Assembly (NCBI GenBank): GCA_903829855.1
Contig: CAIKRN010000215.1
Location: 1 to 27,325 of the forward strand
DNA length: 27,325 nt
Origin: an uncultured Opitutia bacterium
GTDB taxonomy: Bacteria; Verrucomicrobiota; Verrucomicrobiia; Opitutales; UBA953
Reading direction: 5' to 3'
The stretch's first letter is position 1, and the number at the start of each line of letters is the position of its first letter. The notes beneath the pieces were generated by a model. The model worked only from the letters and a program-made list of their open reading frames with translations, did no database searches and was not told the DNA's origin. Positions 1 to 7,838 of the stretch are shown piece by piece. The translations under genes were made by a program, and so were the position numbers.

Positions 1-943
1 CGGAAGTCTCCGCTGACGCCGCCCGACTCGTTGACACTGGGGCAGCGAGGACGAAATTGCCAGCGGCTGGATTCACCATCCACCCTAACTGACGCAAGCC
101 AGCGATCAGCCGATCGCGGGTGGACCGAATCTGGCTGACGGTGATATTCAGCCACTCACGGTCATCTAACGCCGCAGCGGCGGCGACCTGGGCGAGCCGA
201 TCAAGATTATAGCTGTCCCGCACCCGATGCAGCACGGCCGCGACAGCGGCCGGACAAAGGGCATAGCCTGCCCGCAGTCCCGCCAAGGCATGCGCCTTGG
301 ACATCGTTCGCGTGACCACGACATTCGGAAGTTCACGAGCGAGCGCGACGCAATCCGCATCGGCAAAGGAGGCATAGGCCTCATCCACGACGAGTAGTCC
401 GGGGAAAACTTCCGCCACCTTCCGCACGACGGCAGGAGTAAAGGAGACACCCAGTGGGGCGTTGGGATTCGTCAGGAAAAAGACGGAAGCCCCGCAACGC
501 GCAATGGCCGCCGGGTCGATCGTGAAGTCATCGGCGATCGGGACACGGATGACTTCCGCCCCTTGGGCCGCCGCCAAGACAGGATAAAGCGAGTAGCTCG
601 GATCCAGCATGCCAACGGGGCGACCCGGACCAGCATAGGCACGAATGAGCAGATTTAAAATATCGTCCGAACCATTTCCCGCGACCACGCGTGCCGCCTC
701 GAAGTCGTGAAAGCGCGCCGCCGCCTCGCGAAGAGGCGAGGAATCGGGCGAAGGATAGAGGCGCAGCGCGGCCCCTTCATTCACCAAGGCCAAGCGGATC
801 GCCTCCAGCGAGCGTAAGCTCGGCGGGTAAGGATTCTCGTTGGTGTTGAGTTTGACCCAACCCCCACCCTGCGGCTGTTCGCCCGGGACATAAGCGGACA
901 TCGCCGCCACGTGAGGGTTGGCCGAAGGAGAGGCTTGGGGCAT
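1..943 (-). CDS. hisC: Histidinol-phosphate aminotransferase, 3' end outside window
   Basis: PLP-dependent aminotransferase converting imidazole-acetol phosphate and glutamate to histidinol phosphate in histidine synthesis; cytoplasmic. About 314 codons are present from ATG at 943 to the window edge, against about 350-360 for the family, so the C-terminal 40-50 residues are missing. Visible fold type I features in order: LNTNENPYPPS near residue 32, GNGSDD near 89, TNPN near 158, DEAYASF near 187 (Asp187 would contact the PLP pyridine nitrogen), and MSKAHALAGLRAGY with Lys216 as the likely PLP lysine. The start overlaps the ptsI stop as TGATG, so translation is probably coupled to ptsI. HisC-like enzymes also act on aromatic amino acids, and the substrate cannot be proved from the fragment. 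Confidence 0.9.
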   Translation of the reverse strand, partial: MPQASPSANPHVAAMSAYVPGEQPQGGGWVKLNTNENPYPPSLRSLEAIRLALVNEGAALRLYPSPDSSPLREAAARFHDFEAARVVAGNGSDDILNLLIRAYAGPGRPVGMLDPSYSLYPVLAAAQGAEVIRVPIADDFTIDPAAIARCGASVFFLTNPNAPLGVSFTPAVVRKVAEVFPGLLVVDEAYASFADADCVALARELPNVVVTRTMSKAHALAGLRAGYALCPAAVAAVLHRVRDSYNLDRLAQVAAAAALDDREWLNITVSQIRSTRDRLIAGLRQLGWMVNPAAGNFVLAAPVSTSRAASAETS

Positions 944-2691
944 CAGCGAAGTTTAAGTTTAGCAGCGGCGAATTCCTGCAGCAATTGACGCGTCTTGGTG
1001 GCGTCGGCCGACGAGACGACGGCTGCAGCAAGGGCGCTTAACTCCACCGACGCCGAGTGACGGAGCACGAAACGCACTTCCGCCAAAGCCGCCGGCGCCA
1101 TGCTCAATTCTTGCACCCCCAGCCCGACCAACAGTGGAGCCCATAAGGGATCACCGCCTAATTCGCCGCAGACGGAGACGGCGATACCCCGGCGCTGGGC
1201 CGACCGAAAGATCTGCATCAAGGTGCGAATCACCGCCGGGTGACACGGATCATAAAGGGCAGCCACCCTTTGATTGCCGCGATCCACCGCCAGCAGGTAC
1301 TGGACCAGATCGTTCGTACCGACGCTGAAGAAATCAGACTCGATCGCCAATTCATCGGCCACGGCGGCGGCCGACGGAATTTCAATCATCGCACCAAGGC
1401 GGATGGGGGCGGCGGGCCGGATGCCCTCGCGGGCCAACTCGGTCTCGACATCGCGGAAAATCTCTTTGGCGCGACGCAACTCCTCGACGCCCGAAATCAT
1501 CGGGAACATCACCTGCACCGGACCTAGCGCCGCCGAACGGATGATGGCGCGAAGCTGCGGACGGAATACATCAGGCCGCTCCAAACACAGACGCACGGCC
1601 CGATACCCCATGAAAGGATTCGCTTCATCGGCGAGATCACCCAGACGCTTATCGCCTCCCAAATCAAGGGTCCGGAAGGTTACCGGGCGGCCGCGAGCCT
1701 GCCTAATAACCGCGGCATATTCCTCATATTGAACCTCTTCGGAAGGCCAAGAATCCAAGCGGAGATAGAGATTCTCGGTGCGGTAAAGCCCAACGCCGCG
1801 GGCACAATAGCCCAGGGCGTCTTCCATCTCGGCGGGGTCGCCGATATTGGCGAGGAGCTCGAACGCCGCCCCATCACTCGTGAGGTCGGGCAGCGCCACT
1901 TCGCGCATTACCCGGTCGCGACGATTACGGATGGCTTGCTCCTTATCACGGTAGCCCTCCACCGTCTCCGGCGTAGGATTGAGAATGATTAGGCCGGATT
2001 CACCGTCGACGAGCACGATGTCACCTTCCTGCACGGCTTCCATCAGCCCCTTGACGCCGACGACCGCCGGGACATCCAACGATCGAGCCATGATGGCGGA
2101 GTGACTGGTCCGGCCACCTTCTTCGGTGACGAAAGCAAGGACGCCGCCATCATGCAGGCCGGCGGTATCAGAAGGCGTTAAATCCCGGGCGGCGACGACA
2201 TGAGACTGAGCGGCCCGCCCCACCCGTTCCGGCTCCGTGCCGAGCAACTGATCGAGCACGCGGCCCGTGACATCGCGGATATCCGACGCCCGCTCGCGCA
2301 GGAAGTCGTCGTCCATCTTTTCAAAAATCTCGATGTAGCGCTGCGCCACTTCCTGAAAACAGAACTCTACATTGAAACCGCTGCGGCGGATTTCTTTACT
2401 GACGTCATCAATCAAGGCGACGTCCTCGAGTACCAACAAGTGGGCGTCAAAAATGGAGGCCTCAGATTCGTTAAGCTTCCGCGCGACATCATCGCGTAAC
2501 TTCGCAATGACCTCACGAGTGGCACCCAAGGCCGCCTCGAGCCGGCGGATTTCTGCCTCCGGGTCGGATACTTTCTCGCAGGCCACAATCGCCATGCCCC
2601 GCATCAAGGGGTAGGCTGGACCACGCGCGACACCTGGGGCGGCGGCGATGCCTTGGAGGCGAACCTCGGGCCTGTTATTTCCAGCCTTCAT
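943..2691 (-). CDS. ptsI: Phosphoenolpyruvate-protein phosphotransferase (PTS enzyme I)
   Basis: Enzyme I takes phosphate from PEP onto a histidine and passes it to HPr; cytoplasmic. The 582 residues match the usual length of about 570-580. The N-terminal HPr-binding/phospho-His region holds the swivel signature EGGRTSHSAIMARSLDVPAV with active His197. The C-terminal PEP-binding TIM barrel shows GVGLYRTEN, NPFMGYRAVRL, QVMFPMIS, EIPSAA, SVGTNDLVQYLLAVDRGN and the catalytic-cysteine motif VCGELGGDP. The key residues look intact. No ptsH or sugar permease lies beside it; instead it sits between an anti-sigma gene (51 nt upstream) and hisC (overlapping). This suits a regulatory PTS or one whose parts are scattered, but that is inference. 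A PtsP-type enzyme would carry an N-terminal GAF domain, which is absent. Confidence 0.95.
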   Translation of the reverse strand: MKAGNNRPEVRLQGIAAAPGVARGPAYPLMRGMAIVACEKVSDPEAEIRRLEAALGATREVIAKLRDDVARKLNESEASIFDAHLLVLEDVALIDDVSKEIRRSGFNVEFCFQEVAQRYIEIFEKMDDDFLRERASDIRDVTGRVLDQLLGTEPERVGRAAQSHVVAARDLTPSDTAGLHDGGVLAFVTEEGGRTSHSAIMARSLDVPAVVGVKGLMEAVQEGDIVLVDGESGLIILNPTPETVEGYRDKEQAIRNRRDRVMREVALPDLTSDGAAFELLANIGDPAEMEDALGYCARGVGLYRTENLYLRLDSWPSEEVQYEEYAAVIRQARGRPVTFRTLDLGGDKRLGDLADEANPFMGYRAVRLCLERPDVFRPQLRAIIRSAALGPVQVMFPMISGVEELRRAKEIFRDVETELAREGIRPAAPIRLGAMIEIPSAAAVADELAIESDFFSVGTNDLVQYLLAVDRGNQRVAALYDPCHPAVIRTLMQIFRSAQRRGIAVSVCGELGGDPLWAPLLVGLGVQELSMAPAALAEVRFVLRHSASVELSALAAAVVSSADATKTRQLLQEFAAAKLKLR

Positions 2692-2742
2692 CCGTTGCGT
2701 GAATTGACTGCAGCCGCCCGGAGTAGCAAGGCAGGATTACCC

Positions 2743-3246
2743 TTAAGTCTCTAACGTCGTCGGCTCGTCGAGAGGGGAAACCACATCCGGCATCACGGGC
2801 GGCAACACCAGGTCAGGCAATTCAATGCTCTGATTAAGGTCAAAATCTTGGCTGATATCCGTGAGCAGTCTCTGGGGCATATCCGCCGCACCCAGGACGG
2901 ATTCTTCCGCGGCCGGCGAATCGATATACGAAAGTAATCCAGAGTATTCAGCGGGGATCGTCACGCGGAGTTCGACGAAGACCAAGGCCAGCAAGCAAAT
3001 ATGAGCAAAGGAACGGCCCATGCGCTGAGAAAAAGCATGCAACCAAGCCATGACCCCAGCGAGCGAGCGCTCTTCCCGACCACTCAGAAAAACCACCTGC
3101 GCACGATGCAGCCGCACCGCAGACTGGAAGCGGCTACGCAACAAGGTCGAAGCACCCAAGGCATCACGCAAGCGAGCCAACTGGGCATCGGAAGCGGTGC
3201 CCTCAAGATAGTGGGCGAGCAAGGATTCGAATTCGGAAGTGCTCAT
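2743..3246 (-). CDS. Predicted single-pass anti-sigma factor
   Basis: Small membrane protein of 167 residues. Residues 1-75 are helical and soluble, beginning FESLLAHYLEGTASDAQL, which resembles the N-terminal part of FecR/anti-sigma proteins in Verrucomicrobia and Planctomycetes that bind the partner sigma factor. One hydrophobic segment spans about residues 79-97. The remaining 70 residues are acidic and proline-rich and would be periplasmic. The start overlaps the sigma stop as ATGA, the classic arrangement of an ECF sigma and its anti-sigma. No zinc-binding HxxxCxxC motif is seen, so it is not a ZAS-type anti-sigma. The function is inferred from position, size and topology; sequence recognition alone is weak. 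Confidence 0.7.
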   Translation of the reverse strand: MSTSEFESLLAHYLEGTASDAQLARLRDALGASTLLRSRFQSAVRLHRAQVVFLSGREERSLAGVMAWLHAFSQRMGRSFAHICLLALVFVELRVTIPAEYSGLLSYIDSPAAEESVLGAADMPQRLLTDISQDFDLNQSIELPDLVLPPVMPDVVSPLDEPTTLET

Positions 3247-3833
3247 CCGCGAAACTCCTCCCCCATGAGTTCACGCAGCGCCTCGCGAGCCCGATTGATG
3301 CGGCTCTTCACCGTCCCAATGGAGAGGCCGAGATCTTCGGCAATCTCCTCATAGGACATGTTGCGGACGTTACGCATGGTCAGAATACGAGCATGTTCGG
3401 GCCGAAGTTGTTCCATGCATTCGGCAACTTTTTTGACGAATTCGTTATGCTGGGCCTCATGATTAGGGCCCTGGGCGCCGTCGGAAAGGATATCGTGCAG
3501 GGTGGCACCAGGATCGTCCCCGAGGTCCGCGTCTAGGGACATGGACTGATCCCGCTTACGGCGACGCCAGTACCAGTAGCGGTTGCGCGCAAGGTTGGTG
3601 CCAATTTGATGAATCCAGGTCGAAAAAGTTGCCGTTCCGCGAAAGGATGTGAGCACCCGATGGGCCCGAATAAAGGTGTCCTGGGTAATCTCCTCGGCGT
3701 CCTGCCGATTACGCAACAAGGAGAAAACCTTGGCGAAAATCCGGCCCTGATACTTTACCACGAGCTCGTTGTATGCGGAGATATCCCCCTGACGGGCTCG
3801 GTCCAAGGCGGACTGGTCGGCTTCGGTCTCCAT
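3243..3833 (-). CDS. ECF-family RNA polymerase sigma factor
   Basis: Group 4 sigma factor of 196 residues. Region 2 spans roughly residues 12-85 of the chosen start (AYNELVVKYQGRIF, DAEEITQDTFIRAHR, FSTWIHQIGTNLARNR). Region 4 covers the last 60 residues with the helix-turn-helix MSYEEIAEDLGLSIGTVKSR. A charged linker of about 45 residues separates them. An in-frame ATG at 3905 would add 24 residues unlike the family, so ATG at 3833 (protein beginning METEADQSALDRAR) is preferred; neither start has a clear Shine-Dalgarno. It is followed by an overlapping anti-sigma gene and faces the GTPase operon across about 110 nt, making that operon and its own promoter plausible targets. The signal sensed is unknown. 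Confidence 0.92.
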   Translation of the reverse strand: METEADQSALDRARQGDISAYNELVVKYQGRIFAKVFSLLRNRQDAEEITQDTFIRAHRVLTSFRGTATFSTWIHQIGTNLARNRYWYWRRRKRDQSMSLDADLGDDPGATLHDILSDGAQGPNHEAQHNEFVKKVAECMEQLRPEHARILTMRNVRNMSYEEIAEDLGLSIGTVKSRINRAREALRELMGEEFRG

Positions 3834-3945
3834 TATGAAGTTCTTAGGGGTGGGGGAATTGCGGACGGGGGACCCACAATCGTGAGGACATATCTTTACA
3901 ATCACCCCTCGCTTATCAACCTATTTAATCCCCCCTAAGGAGCCA
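3834..3945. promoter_or_regulatory. Divergent intergenic region between sigma and GTPase operons
   Basis: This gap must hold the start signals for both directions. For the sigma gene, the minus strand shows TTGATA (plus 3914-3919) and AGATAT (plus 3890-3895) 18 bp apart, a fair sigma70-like pair. For the GTPase operon, an AT-rich TATTTAAT at 3922-3929 could be a -10, but no well-spaced -35 is visible. I could not pick out a duplicated ECF -35/-10 pair that would prove autoregulation. Runs of G and C flank both ends. Confidence 0.35.
3936..3942 (+). promoter_or_regulatory. Strong ribosome binding site of GTPase gene
   Basis: TAAGGAG lies three bases before the ATG at 3946. It is one of the few clear Shine-Dalgarno sequences in this window and fixes the start of the operon's first gene. 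Confidence 0.7.
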
Positions 3946-5691
3946 ATGTTTAACCTTTCAAAGAAAACCCCTGCCTTGATCTGGGTAAACTGCCTTAGCG
4001 GAGCCCAAGGGACCCTCGAAAGCCTACCCGCCACCCTCCCTCTGGGCAACGCCTCACCCTCGGTGTCCGTTATCTCAGATGGCGAGGCCGTAGCCATCGA
4101 GCCGATGGGGGAAAACCAGATACTTGTAAATGGTGGAAGCCCCTCCGGTCGTTTCAAAGTCACCGAAGCCACCACGCTCCAAACCACGGATGCGCTCCTC
4201 GTCTTGACTCCGGAAGGCACCGACTCCTTCGCAGGAGTGCGCGTAGACCACTGGATTCTTTTCGACGCCCAAAGCGGCGACCAGATTGGATCATACCCTC
4301 CCCGCCGACTCCTGGGCATCGCCCAAGAACTCGGACGTGCGCCCGACACCTTGGCCTGCACGCCAGAAGGATTAGAAGTCGGCTTCAATCTTTCCCAGAT
4401 TGCCCCATTGCTCGGACCTCGCGAGGAAGCCCCCGCACCGACCAACTCCAAACCCCTCCTGGCCGCGGAGCAAAATCGCGGTGCCCACATCTGCCCCGTC
4501 TGCTGGACCCGCTTCGATGCGGGTGATGCACTCAGCGTTGCGGTCCATGAAAATCTCCGCGGCGACCCCGTCCTGGGTTCGGATGCACGCCTGCGTTTCC
4601 ACCCCACCCGCTTTAATGATCAAGGGCTCGCCGTCGACCCGATGGGACTAGCCTGCACTGACTTAGCTTGCCCGCATTGCCGCCGTCAACTGCCCCCCGG
4701 TTATCTCGATATGCCGCACCGCATCATGTCGCTCATCGGTGCCCCGAGCGCAGGTAAATCATACTACCTCGCCGTACTGACACGCATCCTGCAAGACCGC
4801 CTGCCCGACGACTTCAACTTGGCTTTCAAAGACGGCGACCCGAGCGGCAACATGCTACTCAATCAGATGCGGAACACCCTGTTTTCCGCCGCCACCCCCG
4901 AAGAAGCATTGCTCGGCAAGACCGCCCTAGAAGGCGCCACCTACGAGAAACTTCCTCGCCTCGGCCGCTTGGTCTCCCTCCCCCGCCCCTTCATCTACTC
5001 CATCAGCCGGCCCGGCAAACAGCGTCAGGAAACCTCCATCATCCTTTACGACAACGCGGGGGAACACTTTGAACCTGGTATCGACATCCATGACTCGCCC
5101 GGCGCGATGCACGTCGCCACTTCAGCTGGGCTAATTTTTCTTTTCGACCCCACCGCCAACGCTCGCTTCAAGGCTAAGCTCGTCGGCGTCGATGACCCTC
5201 AACTCACCATGAAGGGTCGCATCGACCAACAGGACAGTATCTTGGCTGAGATGGAAACGCGCATCAAACGCATCCTCGGCCTAGCCCAAGGCGAACGCAT
5301 CCGCACACCCCTGGCCTTCGTCGTCGGTAAATCCGACACCTGGGAAAAACTCCTGAGCTCACCTCTCGAGCCCGTGATGAGCGCCGGCCACCTCGACCTC
5401 GACGCCATCGAACGAAATTCTGGACGCGTGCGCGAAGTACTCGTCTCGCTCTGCCCAGGCTTGGTCGCCTCCGCCGAATCACTGGCCCAAGAGATTCGCT
5501 ACTTTGCGGCCTCGTCGTTCGGTCACATGCCGGTGGTCATCCAATCCGGACTCAACAAGGGACGCATTGCCCCTGACCCCCAACGCCTCGCGCCTTCACG
5601 CGTCGAAGAGCCCGTCTACTGGCTCATGCACCTCGCCTCGCCGGAAATGTTTCCATCCAAGCAGATCAGCCCGATGAAAGCCTCCCTTTAA
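3946..5691 (+). CDS. Zinc-ribbon TRAFAC-like GTPase, DO-GTPase2 type
   Basis: Predicted GTPase of 581 residues, soluble, no signal peptide. Residues 1-175 form an unrecognised N-terminal region, possibly beta-rich. Residues 183-245 carry CPVC (183/186) and CPHC (242/245), a likely split zinc ribbon. The nucleotide-binding part starts at about 258: P-loop GAPSAGKS at 265-272, Walker B/switch II-like ILYDNAGE with Asp369 and Gly372, and VGKSD at 460-464 in place of the usual NKxD guanine motif. This order matches the family called DO-GTPase2, or 'TRAFAC clade GTPase domain-containing protein' (naming from memory). It is the first gene of a four-gene operon and the next gene encodes a GAP1-N2-like partner. 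GTP rather than ATP use is inferred from the KxD motif. Its biological role is not established. Confidence 0.85.
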   Translation: MFNLSKKTPALIWVNCLSGAQGTLESLPATLPLGNASPSVSVISDGEAVAIEPMGENQILVNGGSPSGRFKVTEATTLQTTDALLVLTPEGTDSFAGVRVDHWILFDAQSGDQIGSYPPRRLLGIAQELGRAPDTLACTPEGLEVGFNLSQIAPLLGPREEAPAPTNSKPLLAAEQNRGAHICPVCWTRFDAGDALSVAVHENLRGDPVLGSDARLRFHPTRFNDQGLAVDPMGLACTDLACPHCRRQLPPGYLDMPHRIMSLIGAPSAGKSYYLAVLTRILQDRLPDDFNLAFKDGDPSGNMLLNQMRNTLFSAATPEEALLGKTALEGATYEKLPRLGRLVSLPRPFIYSISRPGKQRQETSIILYDNAGEHFEPGIDIHDSPGAMHVATSAGLIFLFDPTANARFKAKLVGVDDPQLTMKGRIDQQDSILAEMETRIKRILGLAQGERIRTPLAFVVGKSDTWEKLLSSPLEPVMSAGHLDLDAIERNSGRVREVLVSLCPGLVASAESLAQEIRYFAASSFGHMPVVIQSGLNKGRIAPDPQRLAPSRVEEPVYWLMHLASPEMFPSKQISPMKASL

Positions 5692-5692
5692 A

Positions 5693-7837
5693 ATGCCTTC
5701 TCAACTGATTTTTACCTCTGCCCCGCAAGGACTGACCGCGGGTCGCTCCGGTTATTGCACGGTCGCTCGCCACCGCAGCCTACCCGACCGACTCGTTCAG
5801 TTATTGGAATCAATCGGCACGCCTCACGAAGCCGCCCAAGGCGAAACCTATACCTTCCGCGAACTCGAGGCCGCGGGGAAAAACTGGTGCGTGCTCTCAC
5901 GCTTTGTCGCCGGCGGACTCGATTACACGCAGCGCGATAATCGCCTCGCTCATCACCTGATTTTCACCCTGGAGGAAGCCTCCCTCCTCCCGCCTCCGGC
6001 GGCCATCGCCAGTCGCTGGAAAGGCTGGCGCAGTGAATGGAGTGACACCCCCACCTGGCTTGAGGGCGAAGAGAAGCCGTTACCGCTCGAAACCCAAGTT
6101 CCCTTGATTCCGGCGACCACCTGGCGCGAATGCACCGGCACAGGAGCCAAAGCGGCCTGGCTAATCAACCCATCGGGCCCAGCCCCTGTCAGTTTACTCA
6201 ACCCTCCCGAAACCGTCCGACTCCTCCGCCTCTTGGCCGAATCTTCCGCCCTACTCGGCAAAGCCGCTTGGGCCGCGACCTTCACCACGGACACCGCGAC
6301 CACAGGTGCCGAAGGGTTCCTCTGGTGCGTCGGACCTGTCGCCGGACGACCGACTATCGACTTCGCAAACGCCGCCAGCCTGCCCGCCCCTACGGGCGAT
6401 TTCGCCCGCCAAGCTGCGGTCGGCGTTACAACAACGAAAGGCTTCACCCCCTCAGCAAGCAAGAATTCGCGGACTCAATCCCCACCCGCAAACCCATCAT
6501 CAGGGTCACTGCCCAGCTATCTGCTGGTTGGCCTCTTGGCCGCCGCTGGCATGGCTGCCGTCTTTTACTTCAGTACCTCTAAGCCGAAAGAAGAAATCAA
6601 GACTACTCCCGCCGCGGTGACACCCGCGCCCGCGCCAACCCCTGAGGCCAACGCGAAAACGGAAGACATCCTTCGCTCCAATCGTGCACTCACGGAAGTC
6701 CAAAGCCTCATGGACAGTGAAGACTTCATGGGGGCCGCCAAACTCTGGCTGCAGACCTCGACGACCTCGCCGACATTCTCCCGCAACTACCGGGAACAAA
6801 TTCTCCCGCGGCTACTGGGCGGCTTTTCCACCACCATCGTCAAGCAACTCACCCTGCGGATCGAACGCCCGGGTATTCTGAACGACCCGAAGTCCTGCCG
6901 CATCGTCATCGAAGAGGCAAACGAAGCCATCCGCGTGGGCGAGGAACTTAAGGTGCCCCAGGATTTAGCCTGGAAGCGGCTCCCTGAACTCACGGAGCGA
7001 GCCAACTTGCTCCTCACGATGGATGTCCGACCCGTCCTACTCATTCCCGGCGTATGGATGACTTCGGACGGCGGCCCCAAAGCCCCTTCCAGTGCCGACT
7101 TCCCCCTCTCACGCGCCGCCTGCGATCTTGTCACCAAGTTAATCGAATCGTCCGGCGCCACGACGCGCGAGTCCGCCGCCATCCGCATCCGCCTACTACC
7201 GCTAACCTCATTCCATCTTCGCGACGACCGTACGAAATTCCTCACCGGGGAAATCAGGGGCGGTAAAGAAAGCAGTTGGATTGAATCTTCAGTCGAACCT
7301 GGCCGCAGTCCCGCCATCGCCATCGGCATCGGCACGCGCAGTAACCGCGTGACTCTCAATTTTCCCGACGGCGAGGGCTCCCGCGCTGGCGCCAACCGGA
7401 TCATTGAAATCGCCCTGGCCAATGGGGATCGTCATTGCATCGCCCTCATCGGGGACATCAAGAGCCTCAAACCTCTCAATCTCGGTCGCGCAGGTCTCCG
7501 GCTCGATGCGGATTCCAGCGTAATCCGACCCGCCGCCTGGGCCGAAGGCGCGGTCAACGCCTTCGCATGGGTCAATGGCTCGATGGGACTGTACCCTGAT
7601 GGACATGAATTCCCCGACCGGGATCTTCCCTCAATCCGGGCGACCCGCTCCGTCATCGAGACCGACATTATCCGTCTGGAAAATAAACAAGGCCCAGGCA
7701 CCCCGCCTTACGACCTCATCGCCGCCCGCCGCAAACTGTTCCGCGACGGCGATTTGCTTCAAGCGGGCGCACCGTGGACCGTACAGGCGGTAGACACCCA
7801 GGGAGGCGCCGGACCGCGTCTCATCGAATTCCGCTAA
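5693..7837 (+). CDS. GAP1-N2-like GTPase-associated membrane protein
   Basis: The 714 residues fall into three parts. Residues 1 to about 190 look like a GAP1-N2 domain (GTPase-associated protein 1, N-terminal type 2): early GRSGYCTVARHRSLPDRL and then SRFVAGGLDYTQRDNRLAHH near 68-87, the part I recognise best. A polar linker leads to one membrane span at about 274-295. A Pro/Ala/Thr-rich linker (about 300-322) then precedes a 390-residue C-terminal region I do not recognise. With the GAP1 part presumed cytoplasmic beside the GTPase, the C-terminal region would be periplasmic. The start lies one base after the GTPase stop, so the two are cotranslated and probably interact. 'GAP1' is a family label; GTPase activation has not to my knowledge been shown. 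Confidence 0.75.
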   Translation: MPSQLIFTSAPQGLTAGRSGYCTVARHRSLPDRLVQLLESIGTPHEAAQGETYTFRELEAAGKNWCVLSRFVAGGLDYTQRDNRLAHHLIFTLEEASLLPPPAAIASRWKGWRSEWSDTPTWLEGEEKPLPLETQVPLIPATTWRECTGTGAKAAWLINPSGPAPVSLLNPPETVRLLRLLAESSALLGKAAWAATFTTDTATTGAEGFLWCVGPVAGRPTIDFANAASLPAPTGDFARQAAVGVTTTKGFTPSASKNSRTQSPPANPSSGSLPSYLLVGLLAAAGMAAVFYFSTSKPKEEIKTTPAAVTPAPAPTPEANAKTEDILRSNRALTEVQSLMDSEDFMGAAKLWLQTSTTSPTFSRNYREQILPRLLGGFSTTIVKQLTLRIERPGILNDPKSCRIVIEEANEAIRVGEELKVPQDLAWKRLPELTERANLLLTMDVRPVLLIPGVWMTSDGGPKAPSSADFPLSRAACDLVTKLIESSGATTRESAAIRIRLLPLTSFHLRDDRTKFLTGEIRGGKESSWIESSVEPGRSPAIAIGIGTRSNRVTLNFPDGEGSRAGANRIIEIALANGDRHCIALIGDIKSLKPLNLGRAGLRLDADSSVIRPAAWAEGAVNAFAWVNGSMGLYPDGHEFPDRDLPSIRATRSVIETDIIRLENKQGPGTPPYDLIAARRKLFRDGDLLQAGAPWTVQAVDTQGGAGPRLIEFR

Positions 7838-7838
7838 G

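Noticed and set aside
3921..4607. 228-codon minus-strand frame
   Set aside because: It is antisense to the GTPase N-terminus and is Ser/Arg/Trp-rich with no motif; the GTPase frame has a strong ribosome binding site and domains.
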